A stretch of DNA of 64,000 bases from Stenotrophomonas sp. NA06056. GTDB taxonomy: Bacteria > Pseudomonadota > Gammaproteobacteria > Xanthomonadales > Xanthomonadaceae. The notes under the pieces were generated by a model. The model ran no database searches and was not told the origin of the DNA. It saw only the letters and a program-made list of their open reading frames with translations. Both the position numbers and the translations under genes were made by a program. The DNA is taken from positions 4,019,501 through 4,083,500 of the forward strand of contig NZ_CP054931.1 in assembly GCF_013364355.1 (NCBI RefSeq). The letters are read 5' to 3'. Shown here piece by piece: positions 37,767-47,172 of the stretch (positions within the stretch are counted from its first letter, which is position 1; the number at the start of each line of letters is the position of its first letter).

Positions 37767-39662
37767 ATGGCCGCAAACGAATCCGCCGCGGGCCCCCGCC
37801 CGGGACGCGCTGAAACCCCTCCGGCCGATCATTGGCAACGTTGGGCCGCCCCCGTTGCTGCGGCGGCGCCTGCCGAGGCACCCTCAGCGACAGTGCAGGG
37901 ACCTGCATCGTCAACGCCCGGCGACGGTGTCCGGCTGGCGGCTCCGCCGCCCCTGCCGGCCGCCGCAGCACTGCCGGAGGCGGGCAACAGTGACGTGGCG
38001 CCGTTGGACGCCGACTCGCCCTACCGCGTGCTGATCGTCGAAGACGACCGTGCCCAGGCGCTGTTCGCGCAGAGCGTGCTGCATGGCGCCGGCATGCAGG
38101 CGATCGTGCTCGGCGACGCCGATGGCGTGCAGCAGGCCATCCGCGAGCAACGCCCGGACCTGATCCTGATGGATCTGCACCTGCCCGGGCTGGATGGCAT
38201 GCGGTTGACCGCGATGATCCGCCAGCAGCCCGGCATGCAACTGCTGCCGATCGTATTCCTCAGCGGCGACCCGGACCCGGAGCGCCAGTTCGAGGTGCTC
38301 GACTGCGGTGCCGACGATTACCTGAGCAAGCCGATCCGGCCACGCCACCTGATCGCCGCGGTGGCCAACCGTATCCGCCGCGCGCGCGCGCAGGCCGCAA
38401 CCCTGCCGGGTGCCAACGGCGCTCCGGCCACCAGCAACCCCGAAACCGGGTTGCCCACGCGTCATCACGTGCTGCAGCAACTCAACGCGACGCTCGCCCA
38501 GCACGAACGCGGCGGCGTGTTCTTCGTGGAAATCTCCAGCGCGCTGGGCCTGCGCGAGCGCTACGGCTACGCGGCCTTCGAACGGCTGATGGTGCAGGCC
38601 GGGCAGCGTCTTGCCGAGGCAGGCCACCCGCACCTGCTGGCGCGCCTGAACGACAACAGCTTCCTGCTGCTGGCGCGCAACACCGATGAGGACAGCCTGG
38701 AAGCAATCGCCGGCACCCTGCGCGAGCAACTGTCCGCACGCGCCTTCGTGATCCGCGACGACGAATCCGTGCACCTGCGCGGCGTGGTCGGCTACGCGCC
38801 GCTGTCACCCGGTTTCGACGATGCCAGCAGCGCCCTGGAAGCGATCGAGCGCACCACCCTGCAGGCACGCCTGCTCAGCGCCGGCGTGGCCGGCCACGTG
38901 CATCGCCAGATCACGACCGAACAGGAGCACCTGGCGCTGCTGGAAGGCCAGCTGGAGCTCGCTTACCAGCCGATCGTCGCCGTTGCCGGCGGCAGCAGCG
39001 CGCAGTACCAGCTGCTGCTGCGCCTGCGCCGTGCCGATGGCAGTGTGCTGACCGCCGGCCAGGTAATTCCGGCCGCCGAAGCCGCCGGCCGCATCGCCGA
39101 CCTCGACCAGCAGGTACTGGAGCATGCGATGGGCCTGCTCGACCTGTATCGCCACGCCACGCAACCGCTGAACCTGTTCGTCTCGCAGTCGCTGCGCACC
39201 CTGCAGCGCGACGCGTTCGCCGACTGGCTGCTGGAATCGCTGCAGCAACGCCGCCTGCCCGGCAGCGCGCTGGTGATCGACGTGCGCCTGCCCGACGCGC
39301 TGATCCACACCGTGCCGTTGCAGCAGTTCTGCCAGCGCATGGCCAGCGTCGGCGTGCGCTTCTGCCTGAGCCAGTTCGAGCCTGGCAGCGAGGCCATTGC
39401 CCTGCTCACACAGCTGCCGCTGTCGTTCGTGCGCATGGCCGCACGCTTCTCCAGCAGCCATTCCAACCCGGATACGCGCGAAGAACTGCGCCGTTCGATC
39501 GAGCAGGCGCATGCCGCCGGCCTGCAGATCATCGGCCAGCAGATCGAGGATCCACAGGCCGCCGCTGCGATGTGGGTCGGTGGTGTCGATTACATCCAGG
39601 GCAACATGGTGCAGTCGGCCGGCAGCGACCTGAACTTCGACTTCCACAACGCGGTGCTCTGA
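37767..39662 (+). CDS. Response regulator with degenerate GGDEF and EAL domains
   Basis: Protein of 631 aa. After an Ala/Pro-rich 80-residue leader comes a receiver domain (about 86-205; VLIVEDD, phospho-acceptor Asp136 in LILMDLHLPG, Lys188), then a GGDEF-like domain (about 230-360) where GGDEF reads LNDNSF, and an EAL-like domain (about 385-620) where EALLR reads LLLRL and the late motif reads QGNMVQ. Neither enzyme should be active, so it may bind c-di-GMP or partners as FimX does. It overlaps no base but abuts the next gene directly, indicating a two-gene phosphorelay. AGGAG precedes the ATG. Confidence 0.85.
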   Translation: MAANESAAGPRPGRAETPPADHWQRWAAPVAAAAPAEAPSATVQGPASSTPGDGVRLAAPPPLPAAAALPEAGNSDVAPLDADSPYRVLIVEDDRAQALFAQSVLHGAGMQAIVLGDADGVQQAIREQRPDLILMDLHLPGLDGMRLTAMIRQQPGMQLLPIVFLSGDPDPERQFEVLDCGADDYLSKPIRPRHLIAAVANRIRRARAQAATLPGANGAPATSNPETGLPTRHHVLQQLNATLAQHERGGVFFVEISSALGLRERYGYAAFERLMVQAGQRLAEAGHPHLLARLNDNSFLLLARNTDEDSLEAIAGTLREQLSARAFVIRDDESVHLRGVVGYAPLSPGFDDASSALEAIERTTLQARLLSAGVAGHVHRQITTEQEHLALLEGQLELAYQPIVAVAGGSSAQYQLLLRLRRADGSVLTAGQVIPAAEAAGRIADLDQQVLEHAMGLLDLYRHATQPLNLFVSQSLRTLQRDAFADWLLESLQQRRLPGSALVIDVRLPDALIHTVPLQQFCQRMASVGVRFCLSQFEPGSEAIALLTQLPLSFVRMAARFSSSHSNPDTREELRRSIEQAHAAGLQIIGQQIEDPQAAAAMWVGGVDYIQGNMVQSAGSDLNFDFHNAVL

Positions 39663-41867
39663 GTGTCATCGACGGTCGCGCTGCTGGTGGTGCTGGCCTT
39701 GGCCATCATCGCCCTGCTGGTACTGGGCCTGCGGTTGCGTTCGCGCACCCACACGCTGGCGGCACTGCAGCGCGACCGCATCACCCTGACCAGCGAGCGC
39801 GACCAGCTGCGGCGCACCACCGAGCGCCAGGGCCAGCTGGAGCACCAGCTGCTGCAGGCCAAGCAGGCGGCCGAAGCGGCCGTGCTGGCCAAGGGCGAGT
39901 TCCTGGCCACCATGAGCCATGAGATCCGCACCCCGCTCAACGGCATCCTGCCGATGCTGGAGCTGATCGCCCGTGGTCCGCTCGGCGAGGACCAGCGGCA
40001 GATGCTGGCCACCGCCTCGGCCAGCTCGCAGCAACTGCTGCGCATCGTTGATGACATCCTCGACTACTCGCGACTGGAAGCACAGGCACTGGAACTGGAG
40101 ATCACCAGCTTCAACCTGCGCGAGCTGCTCGACGGCGTGGTGCAGCTGCTGCAGCGTGCCGCCGAAGCCAAGGGCCTGACGCTGAGCCTGCAGCTGGACC
40201 CCGCCGTGCGCCTTCCCGTGCGCGGCGACCCGGTACGCCTGCGCCAGGTGCTGGGCAATCTGCTGGCCAATGCCATCAAGTTCACCGCACGTGGCCAGGT
40301 GCAGTTGCGCGTGCAGCGGCTGGGCGAAGGCCCCGCCCAGCACCAGCTGCGTTTCGAAGTGGTCGACACCGGCATCGGCATCGATGAGGCGCAGCAGGCG
40401 CGGCTGTTCCAGTCCTTCAGCCAGGCCGACGCGTCCACCACCCGCATCTACGGTGGCACCGGCCTGGGCCTGGCCATCTGCAAGCGCATCACCGACCTGA
40501 TGCATGGCGACATCGGCGTGCGGTCCATCCCGGGCCAGGGCGCAACGTTCTGGTTCGAAGTGCCGCTGCTGAAGGTACCCGGCGATCTGCCAGCGCTGGC
40601 ACGCTCACCGGAAGCGCTGCTGCTGTACTCCGCCGATGCGCAGCTGCAGCCACGCGTCGAGCGCATCGCCGCACACCATGGCCTGCAGGTACATCTGCTG
40701 GCCAGTATTGATGAGGCCATGGAACGCCTGCGCACAGCGCCACGCCCGGGCCAGAGCACCCCGGCATGGCTGCTGGTCGACGCGCGCCATCGCCGCACTG
40801 GCGAAGCGGCACTGCAGCGGGCCCTGGCCGAGCGTGGTGCCGACGATACTCTGCAGGTGCTGTGGCTGCAGGACGATCCGGTCGCACCGCGGCCGCGCCA
40901 GCAGCAGCTGCACAGCACATTCAACGATGCCGCCCTGCACGCGCTGCTGGCACAGCCAACAGCCACCGCACGCCCGGCAGCACTGCTGGCCAACGCCGAA
41001 GATGCACAGCCGGCCGCCATGCTGCCGTCATTGGGTCTGCGTGTCCTGCTGGTCGAGGACAACACGGTCAACCGGATGGTGGCCGAACACCTGCTGCGGG
41101 TCTTCCAGTGCCAGGTGCGCAACGCCGCCGACGGCGAGCAGGCGCTCGCACTGCTGCGCGAAGGCGGAATCGACGTCGTGCTGATGGATTGCCAGATGCC
41201 GGTGCTCGACGGCTACAGCGCAACACAACGCTGGCGCAGCGAGGAAGCCGATGCAGGGCGCACGCGGCTGCCGATCATCGCGATGACCGCCAACGCCATG
41301 GCCGGTGATCGCGAGCGCTGCCTGCAGGCAGGCATGGACGACTATCTGTCCAAGCCGATCACGCGCGAAGCGCTGCATGCGTTGCTCCAGCGTTGGGGCC
41401 GGGTTGCCGTTGATCGCGAACATGCGCCGCTGTCGGAACCTGTGCAGTTGCCCGCAGCGCCGAGCATGCTCGACATCGAAAGCCCTCCTGATGACCAAGC
41501 ACGCTCAACCCCGATTCCCCAGCCGGTGCTTGATCGCAGCGTGCTGGATGAGCTGCATGCGGTGATCGGCGATGCTGCTGCGCAGATCGTGGCGGTATTC
41601 CTGGAAGACGCACCGCAGTTGGTGCAGCAGTTGCAGCAGGCAGCGCAGGGCAACGATATCGAACGCCTGCAGGCCCTGTCGCACAGCCTGAAATCGTCCA
41701 GTGCCAACGTCGGCGCGCTGTCATTGTCAGCAGTGGCGCGGCGGATCGAACACGAAGCCCGCAGTGGCAGCCTGCAGCGCCCTGCCGTGGCAGTGGCGCT
41801 GCTGGTGGCGGAGTTCGCCCGTGCGCGCGTAGCGCTGACCGGCTACCTCGCCGGCCAGGCCCATTGA
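39663..41867 (+). CDS. Hybrid sensor histidine kinase with REC and HPt domains
   Basis: Protein of 734 aa: one N-terminal membrane helix (3-22), a coiled coil, HisKA (H86 in [11 protein letters not shown]), HATPase with N, G1 (DTGIGI) and G2 ([10 protein letters not shown]) boxes, a linker resembling a decayed receiver, a full receiver domain ([25 protein letters not shown]) and a C-terminal HPt domain ([12 protein letters not shown]). The start is GTG immediately after the stop codon of the response regulator, so the pair is translationally coupled. There is no periplasmic sensor; signal probably comes through the membrane helix or a partner. Its stop is one base from that of convergent bfr. 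Confidence 0.9.
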   Translation: MSSTVALLVVLALAIIALLVLGLRLRSRTHTLAALQRDRITLTSERDQLRRTTERQGQLEHQLLQAKQAAEAAVLAKGEFLATMSHEIRTPLNGILPMLELIARGPLGEDQRQMLATASASSQQLLRIVDDILDYSRLEAQALELEITSFNLRELLDGVVQLLQRAAEAKGLTLSLQLDPAVRLPVRGDPVRLRQVLGNLLANAIKFTARGQVQLRVQRLGEGPAQHQLRFEVVDTGIGIDEAQQARLFQSFSQADASTTRIYGGTGLGLAICKRITDLMHGDIGVRSIPGQGATFWFEVPLLKVPGDLPALARSPEALLLYSADAQLQPRVERIAAHHGLQVHLLASIDEAMERLRTAPRPGQSTPAWLLVDARHRRTGEAALQRALAERGADDTLQVLWLQDDPVAPRPRQQQLHSTFNDAALHALLAQPTATARPAALLANAEDAQPAAMLPSLGLRVLLVEDNTVNRMVAEHLLRVFQCQVRNAADGEQALALLREGGIDVVLMDCQMPVLDGYSATQRWRSEEADAGRTRLPIIAMTANAMAGDRERCLQAGMDDYLSKPITREALHALLQRWGRVAVDREHAPLSEPVQLPAAPSMLDIESPPDDQARSTPIPQPVLDRSVLDELHAVIGDAAAQIVAVFLEDAPQLVQQLQQAAQGNDIERLQALSHSLKSSSANVGALSLSAVARRIEHEARSGSLQRPAVAVALLVAEFARARVALTGYLAGQAH

Positions 41868-41868
41868 A

Positions 41869-42339
41869 TCACTCTTCGAGCTTGCTCAGCAGGTACTTCG
41901 GCTCACCGATGCGCTCGATCAGCTCCAGCTGGGTTTCCAGCCAGTCGATGTGCTCTTCCTCGGAGTCGAGGATCTTCACGAACAGCTGGCGGCTGACGTA
42001 GTCGCCGACCGAATCGGCGTAGGCCACGGCCTCGCGCAGGGTGACCACGCCATCGCGTTCCAGCGACAGATCGCACTGCAGGATCTCGGTCGGGTTCTCA
42101 CCGATGCGCAGCTTGCCCAGCGCCTGGAAGTTCGGCAGGCCTTCGAGGAACAGGATGCGATCGGCAAGCATGTCGGCATGCTTCATTTCTTCGATCGATT
42201 CCTTGTACTCGTGTTCGGCCAGTTCCTTGATGCCCCAGTTCTTCAGCATCTTGGCGTGCAGGAAGTACTGGTTGATCGCGGTCAGCTCGTTGTAGAGGAC
42301 CTTGTTGAGGAATTCGATGACCTTGGTGTCGCCCTTCAT
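41869..42339 (-). CDS. bfr: Bacterioferritin
   Basis: Iron-storage protein of 156 aa that forms a 24-mer shell with haem and ferroxidase sites. It begins [20 protein letters not shown] as E. coli Bfr does; the haem ligand Met52 (EEMKHAD) and ferroxidase Glu/His residues (E18, E51, H54, E94, E127, H130 region) are conserved. Transcribed after bfd, which releases the iron. Confidence 0.95.
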   Translation of the reverse strand: MKGDTKVIEFLNKVLYNELTAINQYFLHAKMLKNWGIKELAEHEYKESIEEMKHADMLADRILFLEGLPNFQALGKLRIGENPTEILQCDLSLERDGVVTLREAVAYADSVGDYVSRQLFVKILDSEEEHIDWLETQLELIERIGEPKYLLSKLEE

Positions 42340-42479
42340 GGGGATGCTCCTGCACGCTGAAATCGCGGGCACTGTAACCCCTTGCGCGCGGCCGTGAAGG
42401 AACGCGAATCGTGCGCATTGGCCAGTGCGGCCAGCAATGAAGACCAGGAGAGTGCGGCGTCAACGCGCCGCGAAACGAC

Positions 42480-42707
42480 TCAGGCGACCTGCGCCAGACC
42501 CAACACCGGCAACGGCAGATCGTGGGTAGCACGTGCCTTGGCCAGCAGGTCGCCGGCCATGTCCAGGCAGGAACCGCAGGTAGCGCCGCACCCGGTGCGC
42601 ATGGTCAGCTCGGCCACCGACGTAACGCCATGGCTGGCGGCTTCGCGGATCTGGTGGTCGGTAACACCGTTGCAGATGCAGACGTACACGGGCGGGAACC
42701 AAGGCAA
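42480..42707 (-). CDS. bfd: Bacterioferritin-associated ferredoxin
   Basis: [2Fe-2S] protein of 75 aa that reduces and mobilises iron from Bfr. The four cluster ligands are in YVCICNGVTD (CxC) and GCGATCGSC (CxxC pattern). Longer than E. coli Bfd by a short C-terminal tail. A strong promoter with a Fur-like site lies upstream, as expected for a gene induced when iron is scarce. Confidence 0.93.
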   Translation of the reverse strand: MPWFPPVYVCICNGVTDHQIREAASHGVTSVAELTMRTGCGATCGSCLDMAGDLLAKARATHDLPLPVLGLAQVA

Positions 42708-42731
42708 CAGGCCAGTAGCGGCCTGGTGGCT

Positions 42732-42760
42732 ATTCCAATGGAAACGAGAATGGTTGTCAA
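42732..42760 (-). promoter_or_regulatory. bfd promoter with Fur-like site in the spacer
   Basis: On the minus strand TTGACA (perfect) and TGGAAT are 17 bases apart. The spacer holds ACCATTCTCG, part of a Fur-like palindrome (CGAGAATGGTTGTCA on the plus strand, 42745-42759). A second inverted copy AACCATTCTCG is at 42772-42782. Confidence 0.6.
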
Positions 42761-42797
42761 TCAGAGACCTGAACCATTCTCGATACCGTTCAGCCCA

Positions 42798-43418
42798 TCA
42801 GGTGCCAGGGCCCTCGCCCTGCGCTTTCTTCGGCCAGTAGCCGTGGCTGCGGGGCCGTTTGCGCGGACGGTCATGGCCGGCGGTGTGACCCGGCATCCAG
42901 GCCTCTGCAGCGCTCTTGGGCATGGCACTGATGCTCTGCCCTGCCACCCCTTGGGCCAACGGCGCCAGATGTCGCAGGGCACGCGCATAGACACCACGCT
43001 TGAACACCACCACATGCTCCACCGGGTACCAGAAATCGACCCAGCGCCAATGATCGAACTCGGGCGAGTCGGTATGGTCTAGGCTGACGTGGGCCTCGTC
43101 ACCGGTCAGACGCAGCAGGAACCAGACCTGCTTCTGGCCAATGCAGACCTGGCGTTCATTGCGACGGATGGCGCGCGCCGGCAGCTTGTAACGCAGCCAG
43201 CCCGGTGTCGCCCCAAGCACTTCAACGTGCTCCGGCAACAGCCCGGTCTCTTCCTGCAGTTCGCGATACATGGCCTCGACAGGCGTCTCGTCGGTGTTCA
43301 TGCCACCCTGCGGGAACTGCCAGCCATCCCGGCGCACACGTCGTGCCCAGAACACCTGCCCGTCCTGCCGCATCAGCACGATGCCGACGTTCGGTCGATA
43401 GCCGTCCGGATCGATCAC
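42798..43418 (-). CDS. rppH: RNA pyrophosphohydrolase
   Basis: Nudix enzyme (206 aa) that removes pyrophosphate from 5'-triphosphate mRNA and starts decay. Nudix box [20 protein letters not shown] is intact; [16 protein letters not shown] is the classical opening. The basic, Lys/Arg-rich tail beyond residue 160 is typical of Xanthomonadaceae and pseudomonads and may help RNA binding. Confidence 0.95.
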   Translation of the reverse strand: MIDPDGYRPNVGIVLMRQDGQVFWARRVRRDGWQFPQGGMNTDETPVEAMYRELQEETGLLPEHVEVLGATPGWLRYKLPARAIRRNERQVCIGQKQVWFLLRLTGDEAHVSLDHTDSPEFDHWRWVDFWYPVEHVVVFKRGVYARALRHLAPLAQGVAGQSISAMPKSAAEAWMPGHTAGHDRPRKRPRSHGYWPKKAQGEGPGT

Positions 43419-43495
43419 GATGCGGACTCCTAAGAAAATCTACTGGTTGGGACTATCCCATGCCGTCTGTCGGGCCACAAGCACGATCAAAGGTG

Positions 43496-43524
43496 TTGAC
43501 AGTCCTGGTACATATCAGCAGAAT
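43496..43524 (+). promoter_or_regulatory. Sigma-70 promoter of the tRNA genes
   Basis: Consensus TTGACA, a 17-base spacer, then CAGAAT. The expected start of transcription is a few bases before the mature tRNA-Met end at 43539. Confidence 0.7.
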
Positions 43525-43538
43525 AGCGGGCTCACCAA

Positions 43539-43615
43539 GGCTATGTAGCTCAGCCGGTTAGAGCACAGCACTCATAATGCTGGGGTCGGTGGTTCGAGTC
43601 CACCCATAGCCACCA
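43539..43615 (+). tRNA. tRNA-Met (CAT), elongator
   Basis: Cloverleaf with acceptor GGCTATG / CATAGCC, anticodon CAT at 43573-43575, TTCGAGTC T-loop and an encoded CCA end. The GG..CC acceptor pairs and sequence likeness to E. coli elongator tRNA-Met exclude the initiator. Confidence 0.97.
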
Positions 43616-43667
43616 CGTTGAAGTTGTTTTTCAACGTGAAAAGTGAGAAAATAGTTACACGTTACAT

Positions 43668-43741
43668 TGCCCCTTAGCCAAGCGGTAAGGCACCTGACTC
43701 TGACTCAGGCATCGGTGGTTCGAATCCATCAGGGGCAGCCA
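43668..43741 (+). tRNA. tRNA-Gln (CTG)
   Basis: Acceptor TGCCCCT / AGGGGCA, anticodon stem CCTGA / TCAGG, anticodon CTG at 43700-43702, TTCGAATC loop and encoded CCA. It lies 52 bases after tRNA-Met and is likely cut from the same transcript; a small hairpin (CGTTGAA / TTCAACG) lies between them. Confidence 0.97.
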
Positions 43742-43796
43742 AATTAAAAAGAAAAAGGCCAGATCGAAAGATCTGGCCTTTTTCTTTCTAATTTGG
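43742..43796. terminator. Long bidirectional terminator after tRNA-Gln
   Basis: A near-perfect 25-base inverted repeat (arm GGCCAGATC at the top, A-rich base) closes on a GAAA tetraloop, with A-tract on one side and T-tract on the other, so it works in both directions. Confidence 0.9.
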
Positions 43797-43816
43797 TCGC
43801 ACGTCCCAACGAAGAG

Positions 43817-43875
43817 CAGCCGAGCATCGGCTCGGCTCTACACGAAACCACCGGTAGTGCCGGCCACTGGCCGGC
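43817..43875. repeat. Two SMAG palindromes
   Basis: GTAGAGCCGAGCCGATGCTC on the minus strand (43817-43841) and GTAGTGCCGGCCACTGGCC on the plus strand (43854-43875), between the tRNA terminator and the rpsI terminator. Confidence 0.82.
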
Positions 43876-43901
43876 AACCAGCAAATGCATGACCCCGAAA
43901 C

Positions 43902-43933
43902 GACAAAAGCCCGGCCGAAGCCGGGCTTTTGCT
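43902..43933 (-). terminator. Terminator of the rplM-rpsI operon
   Basis: Minus-strand stem AAAAGCCCGGC / GCCGGGCTTTT with a TTCG loop and T-run, about 45 bases after the rpsI stop. Confidence 0.9.
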
Positions 43934-43979
43934 TTTCCAACCAGCGGGCTCCCGAGGGAGCCCAACCAGGCGCGGTAAA

Positions 43980-44372
43980 TCAGCGCTTGGAGAACTGGGT
44001 GGCGCGGCGGGCCTTGTGCAGACCGACCTTCTTACGTTCGACTTCGCGGGCGTCGCGGGTCATGAAGCCAGCCTTGCGCAGCTCGGACTTCAGGGTTTCG
44101 TCGTACTCGACCAGAGCACGGGCGATACCCAGACGGATCGCACCGGCCTGGCCGGTGGTGCCGCCGCCAGCGGCGGTGACCAGGATGTCGAAGCTCTCGG
44201 TGTTCTTGGTCAGTTCGAGCGGCTGGCGCACGATCATGCGCGCGGTCTCACGGCCGAAGAACTCGTCCAGCGGACGGCCATTGACGGTGATGTTGCCCGA
44301 ACCCTTGCGCAGGAACACGCGAGCAGTGGAGGACTTGCGGCGGCCAGTGCCGTAGTTTTGAGTGATAGCCAT
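43980..44372 (-). CDS. rpsI: 30S ribosomal protein S9
   Basis: 130 aa, the standard size. Begins [20 protein letters not shown] and ends in the conserved basic tail [17 protein letters not shown], whose last Lys-Arg contacts P-site tRNA. Two bases separate it from rplM. Confidence 0.99.
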   Translation of the reverse strand: MAITQNYGTGRRKSSTARVFLRKGSGNITVNGRPLDEFFGRETARMIVRQPLELTKNTESFDILVTAAGGGTTGQAGAIRLGIARALVEYDETLKSELRKAGFMTRDAREVERKKVGLHKARRATQFSKR

Positions 44373-44374
44373 GA

Positions 44375-44803
44375 TTAGATATCCAGAACCTGCGGCTGCT
44401 GTGCGGCGTGCGGATGCTCAGTGCCGGCGTAGACCTTGAGCTTGCGGTACATCTGGCGACCCAGCGTGCCCTTCGGCAGCATGCCCTTGACGGCGGTCTC
44501 GATCACGCGCTCCGGGTGGCGCTCAAGCGCCTGGGCGAGGGATTCGGTCTTCAGGTTGCCGATGTAGCCGGTGAAACGGTGATACATCTTGTCCTGCAGC
44601 TTCTTGCCGGTGACGACAATCTTTTCTGCATTGATGACGACCAGGTAGTCGCCGGTATCAACGTGCGGGGTGTAGACCGGCTTGTGCTTGCCACGCAGAC
44701 GGCGGGCCAGCTCGGTGCAGAGACGGCCCAGGGTCTTGCCCTCGGCGTCGACGAGGTACCAGTCGCGCTGGACGGTCTCGTTCTTGGCAGTGAAAGTGCT
44801 CAT
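44375..44803 (-). CDS. rplM: 50S ribosomal protein L13
   Basis: 142 aa with the L13 signatures ([51 protein letters not shown]). First gene of the L13-S9 operon. Its 5' leader is about 80 bases long; a possible regulatory fold was not resolved. Confidence 0.99.
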   Translation of the reverse strand: MSTFTAKNETVQRDWYLVDAEGKTLGRLCTELARRLRGKHKPVYTPHVDTGDYLVVINAEKIVVTGKKLQDKMYHRFTGYIGNLKTESLAQALERHPERVIETAVKGMLPKGTLGRQMYRKLKVYAGTEHPHAAQQPQVLDI

Positions 44804-44893
44804 GAAGAACTCTTGGTTAGGTCGGGCTCATTGCGGCGAAGGACTCGCCGGAACTCTGCCACGCGTTGTGAAAGGTGGAGCGTAAGGGGCGGC

Positions 44894-44922
44894 ATTGTAC
44901 GCACCTTGGCTGGCGGGTGCAA
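44894..44922 (-). promoter_or_regulatory. Promoter of rplM-rpsI
   Basis: On the minus strand TTGCAC and TACAAT are 17 bases apart, about 90 bases before the rplM start. Confidence 0.65.
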
Positions 44923-45000
44923 GCCTGCCTCCGCCCCGGGTTGGCAGGGGGCCGGGGCCGGGCGAGAATCGGGGTCTCCCCCGCTCCACGCCGTGCTGCC

Positions 45001-45645
45001 ATGACCGTGCTTCGCCAGACCACCCCGCTGGATCATCTGCTGACCGAGGCGCAGCGCGCCCTGGACACGGTGTTCGGCACCCCGCCGGCCAGCCGCCCCT
45101 ATCCGGCCACGGACACCGGCGAGCCCGGCATGGACAGCGCGCAGCGTCGCCACGCGGCCGGGCTGATGCGGATCAACCATGTCGGTGAGGTCTGCGCGCA
45201 GGGCCTGTACTTCGGCCAGGCCGCGGTGGCGCGTGATCCGGCGACCCGCGAGCATCTGCTGGAAGCGGCCCAGGAAGAGACCGATCACCTGGCGTGGTGC
45301 GCCACCCGCCTGGGCGAGCTGGACAGCCGCCCGAGCCTGTTCAATCCGCTCTGGTACGCCGGCAGCTACACCATCGGCACCCTGGCCGGGCTGCGCGGCG
45401 ACGGCTGGAACCTGGGCTTCGTGGTCGAGACCGAGCGCCAGGTGGAAGCCCATCTGGACGAACACCTGGTCGACCTGCCGGCCGGCGACCTGCGCAGCCG
45501 CGCGGTCATCCGGGTGATGAAGGAAGACGAGGCCCGGCATGCCGAGCAGGCCGAGCAGGCCGGCGCACGCCGCCTGCCATTCCCGATTCCCGGCGCGATG
45601 GCGCTGGCTTCCAAGGTGATGAAGACCATCGCCTACCGCATCTGA
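45001..45645 (+). CDS. coq7: Demethoxyubiquinone hydroxylase (Coq7/UbiF-type di-iron)
   Basis: Catalyses the penultimate hydroxylation in ubiquinone synthesis. 214 aa, di-iron oxygenase fold: iron ligands appear in [27 protein letters not shown], a [14 protein letters not shown] segment and KEDEARHAE. This replaces the flavin enzyme UbiF of E. coli. The ATG at 45001 is fixed by the family; it diverges from rplM. Confidence 0.95.
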   Translation: MTVLRQTTPLDHLLTEAQRALDTVFGTPPASRPYPATDTGEPGMDSAQRRHAAGLMRINHVGEVCAQGLYFGQAAVARDPATREHLLEAAQEETDHLAWCATRLGELDSRPSLFNPLWYAGSYTIGTLAGLRGDGWNLGFVVETERQVEAHLDEHLVDLPAGDLRSRAVIRVMKEDEARHAEQAEQAGARRLPFPIPGAMALASKVMKTIAYRI

Positions 45646-45651
45646 AGGGTT

Positions 45652-45737
45652 GCCCGCACCAACGGTGCGGGCCTACCAAGAGGTGCGGCGGGGCCCGACC
45701 AAACCACACGGTGGGGCCCGACCGTTGGTCGGGCCAC
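45652..45737. repeat. Two SMAG-type palindromes between convergent genes
   Basis: A GTAGGCCCGCACCGTTGGTG copy on the minus strand (45652-45676) and a GGGCCCGACCGTTGGTCGGG palindrome (45713-45737) lie between the coq7 and gdx stop codons. Confidence 0.75.
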
Positions 45738-45740
45738 CTT

Positions 45741-46061
45741 TCAATTGGGCGACACCAGCTTCAGGCCGATCACACCGGCCACGATCAGGCCCACGCACGC
45801 CAGGCGTGCCGGCGAGGCGCTGTCATTGAACAGGTAGATGCCCAGCACCGCCACGCCCATGGCGCCGATGCCGGTCCAGATCGCGTAGGCGGTACCCACC
45901 GGAATGCTCTTCATCGCCTGGCTCATCAAGTACAGGCTGATCAGTGCGGACACCACCGTGGCGGCGGTCGGGAGGGGTTTGCTGAAACCCTCGGAGTACT
46001 TCATTCCAAGGGCGAATCCGATCTCGAACAGACCGGCCAGCAGCAGATAGATCCAGGGCAT
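45741..46061 (-). CDS. gdx: SMR-family guanidinium/quaternary ammonium exporter
   Basis: Four-helix small multidrug resistance protein (106 aa) of the SugE/Gdx subgroup. The proton/substrate Glu13 is in YLLLAGLFEIGFALGMKYSE; GIGAMGVAVLGIYLF is the signature of helix 3. It likely exports guanidinium; the subgroup assignment (Gdx against EmrE-like) is by eye. Start at 46061 begins the first helix. Confidence 0.85.
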   Translation of the reverse strand: MPWIYLLLAGLFEIGFALGMKYSEGFSKPLPTAATVVSALISLYLMSQAMKSIPVGTAYAIWTGIGAMGVAVLGIYLFNDSASPARLACVGLIVAGVIGLKLVSPN

Positions 46062-46084
46062 GGGTGGGGGCTCCTTACCTTTTT

Positions 46085-46123
46085 GGGAAAAACGAAACGG
46101 CCCGGTGTTTTCACACCGGGCCG
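46085..46123 (-). terminator. Terminator of speD
   Basis: Minus-strand stem GGCCCGGTG / CACCGGGCC with a six-base loop (TGAAAA region), followed by TTTCGTTTTT. It lies after speD and before gdx. Confidence 0.88.
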
Positions 46124-46139
46124 TAAGTCGGTACATCGC

Positions 46140-46217
46140 CGTGGAACTGAAAATTGCGCAGCGCGCCGGTTCCACGGGGCGGGACGTCCCGCCTGGTGGC
46201 GATGCCTGGCGGCATCG
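46140..46217. other. Cluster of three hairpins between speD and gdx
   Basis: Arms CCGTGGAAC / GTTCCACGG (46140-46176), GGCGGGACGTCCCGCC (about 46178-46194) and GCGATGCC / GGCATCGC (about 46199-46217) follow one another. They belong to no gene and lie between the speD stop and its terminator. Confidence 0.55.
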
Positions 46218-46227
46218 CACATGGGTG

Positions 46228-47022
46228 TTACTCGGCCAGGTTGCGCCCGTGGAACAGCTCTTCGATCTCGCGCTTGAGCAGCGCTTCGATCTTCATGCGT
46301 TCCTTGAACGACAGGTTCTTGGCCTTTTCCTCGAACAGGTACTGGTCCAGGTCGAAGTCCTTCAGGTGCATCTTCGTGTGGAAGATGTTTTCCTGGTAGA
46401 CGTTGACGTCGAACATCTCGTAACGCGACTTGATGTTCTTGGCCAGGAAGTTCTGGATCGAGTTGATCTTGTGATCGATGTAGTGCTTCTTGCCCTTCAC
46501 GTCACGGGTGAAGCCACGAACGCGGTAGTCCATGATCACGATGTCCGATTCCAGACTCTCGATCAGGTAGTTCAGCGCCTTCAACGGCGAAATAACGCCA
46601 CAGGTAGCCACGTCGATGTCGGCGCGGAAGGTGGCGATACCTTCCTGCGGGTGCGTTTCCGGATAGGTGTGCACGGTGATGTGCGACTTGTCCATGTGCG
46701 CGACCACGGCATCGGAAATCAACTCCTTGCCGGCCTGCTTCTTGTCGATCACCGGCTCTTCGGAGATCAGGATCGTCACCGAGGCACCCTGCGGATCGTA
46801 ATCCTGGCGGGCCACGTTGAGGATGTTGGCGCCGATGATCTCAGCGACATCGGTCAAGATTTGAGTAAGCCTGTCGGCGTTGTACTCTTCATCGATGTAT
46901 TCAATGTAACGCTGACGCTCCTCTTCGGTGCGCGCGTAACACACGTCATAGATGTTGAAGCTCAGCGCCTTGGTGAGGTTGTTGAAACCCTGCAACCTCA
47001 GGCGAGGCAACGGCTTGACCAC
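46228..47022 (-). CDS. speD: S-adenosylmethionine decarboxylase proenzyme
   Basis: Makes decarboxylated AdoMet for spermidine synthesis. 264 aa, the E. coli-like class 1A form. The proenzyme cuts itself before Ser113 ([12 protein letters not shown]) to form the pyruvoyl cofactor. Family segments [19 protein letters not shown] and YPETHPQ are conserved. It diverges from clp. Confidence 0.97.
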   Translation of the reverse strand: MVKPLPRLRLQGFNNLTKALSFNIYDVCYARTEEERQRYIEYIDEEYNADRLTQILTDVAEIIGANILNVARQDYDPQGASVTILISEEPVIDKKQAGKELISDAVVAHMDKSHITVHTYPETHPQEGIATFRADIDVATCGVISPLKALNYLIESLESDIVIMDYRVRGFTRDVKGKKHYIDHKINSIQNFLAKNIKSRYEMFDVNVYQENIFHTKMHLKDFDLDQYLFEEKAKNLSFKERMKIEALLKREIEELFHGRNLAE

Positions 47023-47117
47023 GGCGGTCGATTCCTGTGTAAGAAGGGAAAGGGGGAATTATGCGGCATAAGTGTCTCCAGGGGGAACGTGAAGACGCTC
47101 AGCTTCTGGCACACTGT

Positions 47118-47146
47118 TTGCCCTTAACAATTGCGCTGGTTAAGCT
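47118..47146 (+). promoter_or_regulatory. Candidate promoter of clp
   Basis: TTGCCC and TAAGCT are separated by 17 bases, about 27 bases before the proposed start. Confidence 0.4.
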
Positions 47147-47172
47147 CCGCTATCGACCCCGTGAATCCGTTC

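Noticed and set aside
43539..43615. Initiator tRNA-fMet
   Set aside because: The first acceptor pair is G-C and the anticodon stem lacks three GC pairs, so it is an elongator tRNA.
46062..46226. Guanidine riboswitch upstream of gdx
   Set aside because: GGCGGGACGTCCCGCC has an ACGT, not ACGR, loop, and no second ACGR hairpin lies by the gdx start. The other hairpins are the speD terminator and simple palindromes.
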